A DNA stretch of 64,000 bases from contig NZ_CP108053.1 in assembly GCF_036173105.1 (NCBI RefSeq), forward strand, positions 8,432,001 through 8,496,000, written 5' to 3'. Position numbers and translations under genes: made by a program. This DNA comes from Streptomyces sp. NBC_00287 (GTDB lineage: Bacteria; Actinomycetota; Actinomycetes; Streptomycetales; Streptomycetaceae). Below the pieces are notes generated by a model. That model ran no database searches. It saw only the letters and a list, made by a program, of their open reading frames with translations, and had not been told where the DNA came from. The stretch's first letter is position 1, and the number at the start of each line of letters is the position of its first letter. This document shows, one piece after another, positions 35,791-42,890 of this stretch.

Positions 35791-36490
35791 TCAGCCGGTG
35801 GGGTCGAGGAGAATCTTGCGGACGCCGTCGGAGCGGTTGGCGAACAGTTCGTACGCCGCCGGGCCTTCGGAGAGAGGGGAAGCGGTGGGAGACGACCGCC
35901 TCCGTGTCCCGCACGGCGGCCTTCGCGTCCTCGCCCTCGACCGGCTCGACCCCCAGGCCGGCGGCGAAGGCGCGGCGCTCCGCGACCAGGTCCGCACCGA
36001 GCACGCGGGCGGCGCCCATCGCGAAGGCGGACTGGGCGGCCATCAGGCCGACCGGGCCGAGGCCGATGACCAGGACGGTCTCGCCGGGCTGGATGCGGGC
36101 GCGGCGGCAGCCGTACCAGGCCGTCGGGGCGTTGTCGGTGAGGACGACGGCGGCCTCGTCGGAGATGCCCTCGGGCAGGGGCACCAGGTTGATGTCGGCG
36201 TACGGCACGGAGAGTGCCTGGGCCTGGCTGCCGGGGAGTTGGGGGCTCACGCCGTAGCAGAGCTCCGTACTGGACTTGGCGCGCTCGCACCGGGCGGTGA
36301 ACCCGGCCGCGCACGACCGGCACAGTGTGCAGCCGGCCGAGGCGGGCACCAGGACCCGGTCGCCTGGCTTGAAGCGGGTGACCTGGTTGCCGGTGTCGAC
36401 GACCACGCCGACACACTCGTGTCCCGGTGTGTAGCCAAGTTCCGGGCTGAACGGGTTGCCCTGGTAGATGTGCAGGTCGCCGTCGTCGTG
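35791..36490 (-). pseudogene. Zinc-dependent alcohol dehydrogenase remnant with three lesions
   Basis: Recognisable segments are GDLHIYQGNPFSPELGYTPG, HECVGVVVDTGNQVTRFKPG, the structural-zinc cysteines CTLCRSCAAGFTARC, and the Rossmann motif LVIGLGPVGLMAAQSAFAMG. First, the N-terminus before GDLHIY, with the first catalytic-zinc Cys, is absent. Second, AVRDT is followed directly by EAVVSHR, so about 80 codons of the NAD domain are deleted. Third, a missing base in the CTTCCCC tract near 35870-35880 moves the end (LSEGPAAYELFANRSDGVRK to ILLDPTG, TGA at 35791) to another frame. The gene is clearly dead. Confidence 0.85.
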
Positions 36491-36591
36491 AACTGAGATG
36501 GCTTCGCGACATACCAGCCGGTCGGTATGGCTCGTGAGCGCACGGTGCCGAGGCGTGGGAGGCAAGAGATGCCGGTCTCAGGAGGGGGTCG

Positions 36592-37791
36592 TCACCTGCC
36601 CACGGGATCGCCTTCGGCGCCGTCGGCCTGCGTGCGCAGCACCATGTGGCCGCCGTGATGCAGAGGCGTGTCGAGCTTCAAGCGGGCTGATTCGCTGCCG
36701 GTTCGCGCGTCGAAGACGTGGACTTCGCCGTGGCCGCCGCGGGTGACGGCGATCCAGTCCGCGCCCGGTGAAGCGGCCACCGCGCGGCGCTGGACGCCGT
36801 CCCAGGGGGTGCCGCCGCGGCGGGGTGCGCCGTCCATGGCGGGCAGGGGGACGCGGCGGGCGGTGTCGTCGGTGTCCAGGAGGATCAGTTCGTCGCCGTC
36901 CGGGTGGATGCGGGTGAACGCGGTGTGGTGTCGGGCGAGCGCCAGTCGGAAGACCAGGCCGGGGCCGAGCTCCGTCAGTGTCGTGCGGTTCGTCTCCAGG
37001 TCGTGGCGCCACGCCTGATTGGTCCACTCCGGCCACCGCAGCGGGTCTGCGGGGCCGCCCCGCAGGGTCGACCACAGCATCCGTTGCCGGGTGTCGAGCC
37101 GCAGGTACCAGCCTCGGGCGGGCGAATCCCAGGGGATCACGGGCTCCGGGACGAGCGCGTCGCCCTCGCGGCGGGCGCGGTGCACGCCGTCTCCCGTGGC
37201 CGCGAACACCTCGCCGGAGTACGGCTCTTGGGCGTCTCCGTGTCCGTCGTCCGGCAGCGGCAGGTGCGTGTGGGGTGTGACCGGAGGGCAGCCGGGCGGG
37301 GCTTCGAGGAGGTCGGCGAACCGGTGGACAGCCAGTGCGCCGGGCTCCCGGTGCCGCAGGACGACCAGCGGATCGCCGTTGCCCAGGACCGTCACACCAG
37401 GTTCGCCGACCCGTGTGCGTACGCGGACCGTGTCTCCCGTGGTGAGGTCGACGACCGTCAGCAGGTCCGACCACGGCTCGGCGTTCTCGCCCAGACCGGT
37501 CGTGACGGCGATCCACCGGCCGGACGGGTCGCAGGCGAGGTGCTCGGCCGGCACGGCGACCGGGATCGCCGTTTCCACCAGTTCATCGCCGAAGGGGTCC
37601 AGTACCAGCAGCTCGCCGTTGCGGTCGTCGACGCAAGCCGCCCGCCCGCCCGGCAACGCCAGGAACCCGGCGTGCTCGGAGAGATGGCGACCGGTGAGGC
37701 GGCCCGTCTCGGTGCCGTCCGGCACGGTCAGCGCGTGGACAGAGCCCTCCACGTGATCGGAGACGAGCAGCAGGGGAGGGGCGGCGGTCAT
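36592..37791 (-). CDS. Cytoplasmic beta-propeller (YncE/WD40-like) protein, divergent from the metal importer
   Basis: A 399-residue protein with seven-bladed-propeller character: repeating strands such as LLLVSDHVEGSVHALTVPDG, NGELLVLDPFGDELV, DLLTVVDLTTGDTV, HPDGDELILLDTDD, and GADWIAVTRGGHGEVHVFDA. No signal peptide. The ATG at 37789-37791 follows GGAGGCATCG; the frame is open 15 codons upstream. It is divergent from the metal-binding lipoprotein gene and shares the Zur-box-like palindrome at 37821-37835, 30 nt away, so it should be induced by zinc shortage. I do not know its function; it may handle the metallophore or its cargo. Confidence 0.75.
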   Translation of the reverse strand: MTAAPPLLLVSDHVEGSVHALTVPDGTETGRLTGRHLSEHAGFLALPGGRAACVDDRNGELLVLDPFGDELVETAIPVAVPAEHLACDPSGRWIAVTTGLGENAEPWSDLLTVVDLTTGDTVRVRTRVGEPGVTVLGNGDPLVVLRHREPGALAVHRFADLLEAPPGCPPVTPHTHLPLPDDGHGDAQEPYSGEVFAATGDGVHRARREGDALVPEPVIPWDSPARGWYLRLDTRQRMLWSTLRGGPADPLRWPEWTNQAWRHDLETNRTTLTELGPGLVFRLALARHHTAFTRIHPDGDELILLDTDDTARRVPLPAMDGAPRRGGTPWDGVQRRAVAASPGADWIAVTRGGHGEVHVFDARTGSESARLKLDTPLHHGGHMVLRTQADGAEGDPVGR

Positions 37792-37820
37792 CGATGCCTC
37801 CATCGAAACGAGAGTGCTAT

Positions 37821-37835
37821 TGAAAACGATTATCA
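37821..37835. promoter_or_regulatory. Zur-box-like operator in the divergent promoter
   Basis: TGAAAACGATTATCA, within ATTGAAAACGATTATCATG, closely matches the actinobacterial Zur consensus TGAAAATGATTTTCA, and is AT-rich in a GC-rich region. It lies 30 nt from the beta-propeller start and 48 nt from the binding-protein start, so one Zur dimer could repress both. The DmdR/IdeR iron box (TTAGGTTAGGCTAACCTAA type) is not matched, which argues for zinc, not iron. Confidence 0.82.
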
Positions 37836-37882
37836 TGTATCTTCAGGGCGTTCCAGGTTCCTGAGAAGAAACGAGGGCATCG

Positions 37883-38860
37883 ATGCTGCGCTCACCGTCG
37901 AAATTCGTCCGTAGCTGGATCACCGCAGCCCTGGTCGGCTCGGTGCTGGTGGGGTGCGGATCGTCCACCGAACCCGCGAGCGAGAAGGCCGCCGCGGCCG
38001 GCCCGAAGACCGATGTCACCGTCGAACCCATCAAGGCGACACGGGAGTTGACCGACACGGGCGGCGTCAAGGTCTCGCTCAAGAAGGAGCCCGAGCGCAT
38101 CGTCTGCCTCTTCGCGCTCTGCGACGACATCCTGACCGAGCTGGGTATCGTCCCCACGGCCACGAACAGCGCGCTCCTCGCCCACCCCGACTTCCTGGGG
38201 GAGGAGAAGGCGAAGCAGGTCGACGTCATCCCCGGCGGGTTCATCGCGCCCGAGGTCGAGGCGATCCTCTCCCACAAGCCCGACCTCGTGATCGGCCTGG
38301 AGGACACCCACGGCAAGCTCGCCCCGGCCCTGAAGGACGCCACCACCTTCTGGCCCATGCAGCCCGCGACGTGGCAGGACAGCGTGGGATACCTGCGCGA
38401 TGTCGCCGCGCTGACCGGCCGTACCGACGAGGGCGAGAAGGCCGAGAAGTCCTTCCGTGCCAAGCTCGCCGAGGCCGAGAAGACCAAGAGCGACAAGACC
38501 GCGCTCATCATCTACGGCAGCGACGAGAACTTCGGCGTCGCCACCCCGGAGACGGACGCGGCCGCCAGCCTGTTCCCGAAGCTCGCCGACTACCCCTGGA
38601 AGTCCCGTGGCGTGGAGGGGAGTTACAGCCTCGAGGAGATCCTCGCGGCCGATGTCGACGTGCTGTTCGTCGAGACGATGAGCTTCGGTGAGGCGGACGG
38701 CAAGCTGTCGGAGAAGCTGGCGGAGAACCCCCTGTGGGGCAAGATCCCGGCGGTGAAGAACGGGGACGTCCACGAGGTGAACTCCGAGGTGTGGGCCAAG
38801 GGACGCGGTACCCGTTCGCTGGGCATCGTGCTCGATGAGGCCACGGCCGCGCTGCGGTGA
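37883..38860 (+). CDS. Metallophore-type ABC importer, substrate-binding lipoprotein
   Basis: A type III binding protein (325 residues) of the siderophore/cobalamin class. The signal ends in lipobox LVGCGSS. After a polar linker come RIVCLFALCDDILTELGIVP, PGGFIAPEVEAILSHKPDLV, TFWPMQPATWQDSVGYLRDV, and SYSLEEILAADVDVLFVETM, then NPLWGKIPAVKNGDVHEVNS. These are hallmarks of TroA/FecB-like chelate binders that take the metal as a complex; I see none of the His-rich loop typical of direct Zn2+ binders (ZnuA). With the Zur box upstream, a zinc-chelate ligand is the best guess. It overlaps the first permease gene (GTGA). Confidence 0.85.
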   Translation: MLRSPSKFVRSWITAALVGSVLVGCGSSTEPASEKAAAAGPKTDVTVEPIKATRELTDTGGVKVSLKKEPERIVCLFALCDDILTELGIVPTATNSALLAHPDFLGEEKAKQVDVIPGGFIAPEVEAILSHKPDLVIGLEDTHGKLAPALKDATTFWPMQPATWQDSVGYLRDVAALTGRTDEGEKAEKSFRAKLAEAEKTKSDKTALIIYGSDENFGVATPETDAAASLFPKLADYPWKSRGVEGSYSLEEILAADVDVLFVETMSFGEADGKLSEKLAENPLWGKIPAVKNGDVHEVNSEVWAKGRGTRSLGIVLDEATAALR

Positions 38861-39972
38861 GCGTGCCCACCGCAGCGGGTGACATGGCAACGGGCGTACG
38901 ACGGTCGGTGACCCTCGCGGGAAGACGGCAACTGCTCGTCCTGGTCGCCTTGTTGGTCGCCGCGTCCGCCTGCGCGCTGAGCCTCGGCACCCCCTACGTC
39001 CCCCTGCACCAGCTGCCCGGTGCGCTCCTGGAGGGGGACACCACACTCGCCGGGATCGTCGTCACCGAACTCCGCGTGCCCCGGCTGGTTTTGGCGCTCG
39101 TCGCCGGTGCGTGTCTGGGCGCGGCGGGGCTCGTGCTCCAGGAGGCGCTGCGCAATCCCCTGGCCGTCCCCGAGATGCTGGGCGTGTCCTCGGGCGCCGC
39201 GCTCGGGGTGGCCGCGCCTCTGGTGCTGGCGGTATCCGTGCCCGCCGCCGTCCAGCCCCTGCTGGCCATCGGCGGGGCCACGCTCGGCGGTGGACTCACG
39301 CTGCTCGCCGCCGGGTTGGGGCGCAGCCCGTCCGCCGTACTGCTGACCGGCGCCGCGGTCGCCGCCGCGCTGCAGGCCGCGCTGCTTGTGCTGATGGTGA
39401 TGGCCGACCAGCTCGACCTCCAGCTGATCTACCGCTACCTGCTCGGTTCGCTCTCCGCCCGCACCTGGGACGATGTCACCGGGCTGTGGCCGTGGCTGCT
39501 CGTCGCGGTTCCCGCGCTCGTCCTGTGCGCGCCGGTGCTCTCGGTGCTGCGGCTGGGGGACGAGGACGCCGAGGCGCTCGGCGTGCGCGCCCAGCGGGCA
39601 CGGCTGGCCGCGCTGGCCATCGCCGTCGTCCTGATTGCGCCGGTGACGGCCGTGTGCGGGCCGGTGGCATGGGTCGGGTTCCTCGCCCCGCACCTGGCCC
39701 GCTGGTTCAACCCCGGGGCGGACGCGGTGCGTTGGCTGCCCTGGTCGGCGGCCTGGGGTGCCGTCGTCGTGGCCGTGTCCGACGTTCCGGCCCGCCTCGC
39801 GCTGGCGCCGGTGGAGACGCCGGTCGGCGCGTGGACGGCCCTGCTCGGCGTGCCCGCCGGGGTCGCCCTGCTGCGGTCGGGCAACCGCAGGCCGAAGGCC
39901 GGGCGCCGGGCGGTGGGTACCGCGGTCTCTTCCGGAGCGTCCGCCACACACCGTGAGAAGGAGGTCCGGTGA
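38857..39972 (+). CDS. Metallophore-type ABC importer, FecCD permease 1
   Basis: A 371-residue FecCD/BtuC-family permease with about ten helices. Landmarks are LRVPRLVLALVAGACLGAAG, QEALRNPLAVPEMLGVSSGA, GDEDAEALGVRAQRARLAAL (cytoplasmic coupling loop) and VAWVGFLAPHLARWFNPGAD. It starts at a GTG inside the binding-protein stop and overlaps permease 2 by 4 nt. Two different permeases would form the heterodimeric channel. Confidence 0.88.
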   Translation: MSVPTAAGDMATGVRRSVTLAGRRQLLVLVALLVAASACALSLGTPYVPLHQLPGALLEGDTTLAGIVVTELRVPRLVLALVAGACLGAAGLVLQEALRNPLAVPEMLGVSSGAALGVAAPLVLAVSVPAAVQPLLAIGGATLGGGLTLLAAGLGRSPSAVLLTGAAVAAALQAALLVLMVMADQLDLQLIYRYLLGSLSARTWDDVTGLWPWLLVAVPALVLCAPVLSVLRLGDEDAEALGVRAQRARLAALAIAVVLIAPVTAVCGPVAWVGFLAPHLARWFNPGADAVRWLPWSAAWGAVVVAVSDVPARLALAPVETPVGAWTALLGVPAGVALLRSGNRRPKAGRRAVGTAVSSGASATHREKEVR

Positions 39973-40976
39973 GCCGGCGTTTCGCGGTGCTGGCCGCACT
40001 CATCGCCGTATGCGCCGGTGCCGAACTGATGGCCGGGCGGGGTATCTCCCCGGCCGTCGTCTGGGACGTCCTCGGCGGGGGCGGCGATACGACGGAACGG
40101 CACATCCTGTTCCAACTCCGGCTGCCCCGGCTGCTGGTGGCCCTCGGTGCGGGGGCGTGCCTCGGTGTGGCGGGCCTGGTGCTGCAGTCGGCGCTGCGCA
40201 ACCCGCTGGCCGGGCCCGAGGTGACGGGTGTGACTCCGGGCGCGGTGCTCGGAGCCGTCGCCGCGACCGGCCTCGGACTCGCGGGGTGGGAGTCGCCCCT
40301 GGCCGTGGTCGTGGCCGCGTGCGTGGGTGGCTGTGCCGGGGCCGCGCTGCTGTGGCTGCTCACCGGACGGGGCCGCAGCGACCCGGCGCAGATCGCCGTG
40401 CACGGGGTGCTCGTGTCGGCGGTGCTCGGCGGGCTCACGGCCATGGTGCTGCTCGTCGCGCCCGGTGAGCTGGGCAGCGTCGTGCAGTGGCTCGTGGGCA
40501 CGACCGAGGGCCGGGTGTGGGAGCACTGGCACCTGCTGTGGCCGTGGGCGCTGGCCTGGGGCGCCGTGGCCTGGCTGCTGGCCGGGCCGCTGACCCTGCT
40601 GCGCTGCGGAGACGAACTCGCCCTGGCCGCCGGGCTGTCCTCCGGGCGGGCCCGGACCCTCGCCCTGCTGTGCGCGGTGGCGCTGACGGCGGGTGCGGTG
40701 GCAGCCGTAGGGGCGCTGGGGTTCGTCGGGCTGCTCGTACCGCACGTCGCCCTGGCCCTCTTCGGCGCCGACCTGCGGGTGACCCTGCCCGGCGCCGCCC
40801 TGGTGGGCGCGGCCGTGGTGTGCGGGGCGGACGCGGCGGCACAGCTGTCCTCGCGGCTGCTGGCGGCCGTACTGGACTCCGGGCGGCTCACGCTGCCGGT
40901 CGGGGCCCTCACCGCCTGCCTCGGGGCCGCGCTGCTGCTGGTCGTCGTGCGCCGCTCACCGAGCAGTACGTTCTGA
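39969..40976 (+). CDS. Metallophore-type ABC importer, FecCD permease 2
   Basis: The second FecCD permease (335 residues): RLPRLLVALGAGACLGVAGL, QSALRNPLAGPEVTGVTPGA, GDELALAAGLSSGRARTLAL and GALGFVGLLVPHVALALFGA mirror the motifs of permease 1. It starts at a GTG overlapping permease 1. The ATPase follows after 19 nt with an AGGACAG ribosome site. Confidence 0.88.
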   Translation: MSRRFAVLAALIAVCAGAELMAGRGISPAVVWDVLGGGGDTTERHILFQLRLPRLLVALGAGACLGVAGLVLQSALRNPLAGPEVTGVTPGAVLGAVAATGLGLAGWESPLAVVVAACVGGCAGAALLWLLTGRGRSDPAQIAVHGVLVSAVLGGLTAMVLLVAPGELGSVVQWLVGTTEGRVWEHWHLLWPWALAWGAVAWLLAGPLTLLRCGDELALAAGLSSGRARTLALLCAVALTAGAVAAVGALGFVGLLVPHVALALFGADLRVTLPGAALVGAAVVCGADAAAQLSSRLLAAVLDSGRLTLPVGALTACLGAALLLVVVRRSPSSTF

Positions 40977-40995
40977 TGTCGACGGAGGACAGAGC

Positions 40996-41817
40996 ATGAC
41001 CGAGCCCCTGGGGATCCGCGTCGAGGGGGCCCACTTCGGCTACCCCGGACAACCCGTGTTGCGGGGAGTCGACATGACCGTCGAGCCGGGTGAGCTGACC
41101 GCCCTCATCGGGCTCAACGGCTGTGGAAAATCAACCCTGTTGCGGCTTGCCGCGGGATTGCTGCGGCCGGACGAGGGGCGCGTGCTGCTCGGCGCGGACG
41201 ACCTCGCCCGGCTCTCCCGGCGCGCCACCGCCCGAAAGGTCGCGCTGCTGCACCAGTCGGCCCCGGCCGTTCCCGGTATGACGGTGCGTCAACTGGTCCG
41301 GCAGGGGCGGTACGCGGCGCGCGGCCCGCTCGGCATGCTGCGCGAGGGTGACGACCCCGTCGTACTGCGCGCACTGCGCGATGTCGGGGTGGAGCAGTGG
41401 GCCGAGCGTGACGTCGACGCGCTGTCCGGGGGCGAGCGGCAGCGGGTGCGGCTCGCGATGGCGCTCGCCCAGGACACCCGCGTCCTGCTGCTGGACGAGC
41501 CGACCACCTATCTGGACCTGCACCACCAGCTCGACGTACTGCAGACCGTGGTCCGCCTGCGTGAGGAACGCGGCCTCACCGTCGTGATGGTGCTGCACGA
41601 CCTGGCCCACGCCGCCCGGTTCGCCGAACGGATCGTCGCCCTGCGCGACGGCCGCGTGGTGGCCGACGGGACGCCGAAGGAGGTCGTCACGCCGGGGCTG
41701 CTCGCGGACGTTCTCCGGGTGGCCGGCCGGGTTGGCCAGGACCCCGAGGGGGGCTGGCCGGTGTGTTACCCAGATCACCCCCTCCCAGCACTAGAATATG
41801 AAAATCATATTCATTAG
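40996..41817 (+). CDS. Metallophore-type ABC importer, ATPase
   Basis: A 273-residue FecE-type ATPase. Walker A is GLNGCGKSTLLRLAAG, Q-loop LLHQSAPAVPGMTVRQLVRQ (siderophore-class GRY follows), signature ALSGGERQRVRLAMALAQ, Walker B LLLDEPTTYLD, and H-loop VLHDLAHAARFAERI. The last codons (EYENHIH) are also the downstream Zur-box-like palindrome (41799-41813), so the operator for the peptide operon is embedded in this gene's 3' end. Confidence 0.9.
   Translation: MTEPLGIRVEGAHFGYPGQPVLRGVDMTVEPGELTALIGLNGCGKSTLLRLAAGLLRPDEGRVLLGADDLARLSRRATARKVALLHQSAPAVPGMTVRQLVRQGRYAARGPLGMLREGDDPVVLRALRDVGVEQWAERDVDALSGGERQRVRLAMALAQDTRVLLLDEPTTYLDLHHQLDVLQTVVRLREERGLTVVMVLHDLAHAARFAERIVALRDGRVVADGTPKEVVTPGLLADVLRVAGRVGQDPEGGWPVCYPDHPLPALEYENHIH
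41799..41813. promoter_or_regulatory. Zur-box-like operator of the RiPP operon
   Basis: TGAAAATCATATTCA, inside the wider AATATGAAAATCATATTCAT, is the closer of the two matches to the actinobacterial Zur consensus. It overlaps the end of the ATPase gene and lies 60 nt before the precursor ATG at 41874, a normal distance for a repressor covering a promoter. The zinc-controlled transcript should therefore start here and include the peptide gene. Confidence 0.85.
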
Positions 41818-41873
41818 AGTCTGCTGTGGCGCTCGCCCGAGCGCTGCATCTCCCGCACGAACAAGGAGAGTTC

Positions 41874-41987
41874 ATGGAAAACGAGCAGATCTTCAACCCC
41901 ATCGCCGACCAGGGCCAGCTGGCCCACGCCTCGGCCACCCACTCCAACGCGCTCGTCGAGAACCCGTTCGAGGACACCGAGGAGTAA
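41874..41987 (+). CDS. Candidate RiPP precursor peptide
   Basis: A 37-codon gene too short for usual calling. It begins MENEQIFNPIADQGQL, continues AHASATHSNA (residues 17-26) and ends LVENPFEDTEE. AAGGAGAG lies 6 nt upstream of the ATG. The central segment has Ser20, Thr22 and Ser24 alternating with other residues and flanked by His18 and His23; there is no Cys. YcaO enzymes can turn such Ser/Thr into (methyl)oxazolines and the SagB-like enzyme into oxazoles; azoles beside imidazoles are good metal ligands. The acidic N- and C-terminal parts are likely recognition regions. That this is the substrate is inferred from position and composition. Confidence 0.75.
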   Translation: MENEQIFNPIADQGQLAHASATHSNALVENPFEDTEE

Positions 41988-42011
41988 GCGAGGGTTCAGC
42001 TCCCTCGACCG

Positions 42012-42045
42012 TGGGCCCGCCCGTCACCTCAAGGGCGGGCCCACG
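42012..42045 (+). terminator. Strong hairpin between precursor and modification genes
   Basis: GTGGGCCCGCCC (42012-42023) pairs perfectly with GGGCGGGCCCAC (42034-42045) around a 10-nt loop, 24 nt after the precursor stop and 36 nt before the next start. No other strong promoter is evident, so partial termination here would give excess precursor transcript over enzymes, as in many RiPP clusters. Confidence 0.85.
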
Positions 42046-42080
42046 CCCTTCCAAGGCCCCTTCCCCACAGGAGTATTGAC

Positions 42081-42890
42081 GTGTCCCGCAGCCAGCTCGC
42101 ACCCGGTGTCGAGATCGTCGCCGTACCCGGGCGGGGCCTCGCCGTCCGTACGGCCGAGGGGGAGTTCCTCAGCGTCAGGACCGGGGACGTGGACGAGGAC
42201 GCCCTGCTGTCCCGCCTGTCCGGTACGGCAGCAGATGAGCCGGACGACGAACTCGACCGCATCGTCCGGGCCTTCGAGAACGCCGGGTACCTGGCGAACG
42301 GGCCGCGGCCCCCGCAATGGCCCGCCGACCGCCGGGACATCCGACTGCTGGGCGACCCGGTACTGACCGAACCCCTGGCCGCGCTCCTGCGCGCACTGGG
42401 CGCCGAGCCGACAACGACAGCCCCCGACAACACCGCTGACGATCCGTCCGCTGTCGTGTGGTGCCTCGACGGGCCCGTACCCGACGGGCTGTGGGACGCC
42501 GCCGACCGGCTGCCGGAGCGCGGCATCGCCTGGCTGCGCTGCCACCGCGAGGGCTGGCAGGCGTACGTCGAGCCCCTCGCCGTCGCTGCCGGGGACGTCA
42601 CCTCGGCACACGTCCGGGCCCGCCGGCTCGCCGCCACCCCCGCGCACCGCGAGCTGACCGCCTACTGGAGCGGGGCCCGTACGTCCGGCGCGCCCGCTCA
42701 CCTCACCGCCCCCGCAGCGGGCCTGCTGGCCGCCCTGCTGGCGGACGACCTGAGCCGGTGGATCAGTGGTGCGCTCGATCTGCCCGCCCGGCGTCGGCTC
42801 CGGCGCGTCGACCTGCGCACGCTGACCGTCACCGAGCACGCCGTACTGCCCGTGCCCGACGTCGCCCAGACACCGAAGAGGGCCGGATGA
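42081..42890 (+). CDS. E1-like (ocin-ThiF-like) partner protein of the YcaO enzyme
   Basis: A 269-residue protein starting at a GTG after ACAGGAG. The first 90 residues (LAPGVEIVAVPGRGLAVRTA, LDRIVRAFENAGYL) resemble the peptide-clasp (RRE-like) domain that binds leader peptides. The rest is a shrunken E1-fold: DIRLLGDPVLTEPLAALLRA, VVWCLDGPVPDGLWDAADRL, RGIAWLRCHREGWQAYVEPL, and HVRARRLAAT. The zinc CxxC pairs and ATP motif of true E1 enzymes are absent, as in other TOMM partner proteins. It most likely presents the precursor to the YcaO protein. Stop overlaps the next gene (ATGA). Confidence 0.72.
   Translation: MSRSQLAPGVEIVAVPGRGLAVRTAEGEFLSVRTGDVDEDALLSRLSGTAADEPDDELDRIVRAFENAGYLANGPRPPQWPADRRDIRLLGDPVLTEPLAALLRALGAEPTTTAPDNTADDPSAVVWCLDGPVPDGLWDAADRLPERGIAWLRCHREGWQAYVEPLAVAAGDVTSAHVRARRLAATPAHRELTAYWSGARTSGAPAHLTAPAAGLLAALLADDLSRWISGALDLPARRRLRRVDLRTLTVTEHAVLPVPDVAQTPKRAG

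Noticed and set aside
37811..37840. Iron box (DmdR/IdeR) for the siderophore-type importer
   Set aside because: The palindrome TGAAAACGATTATCA fits Zur, not the TTAGGTTAGGCTAACC iron-box pattern, and the second copy at 41799 fits Zur better still.
41798..42079. 93-codon frame overlapping the peptide gene
   Set aside because: Its product is Arg/Pro/Ser-rich, it begins inside the Zur-like box and crosses the hairpin; the 37-codon frame has the better ribosome site and composition.
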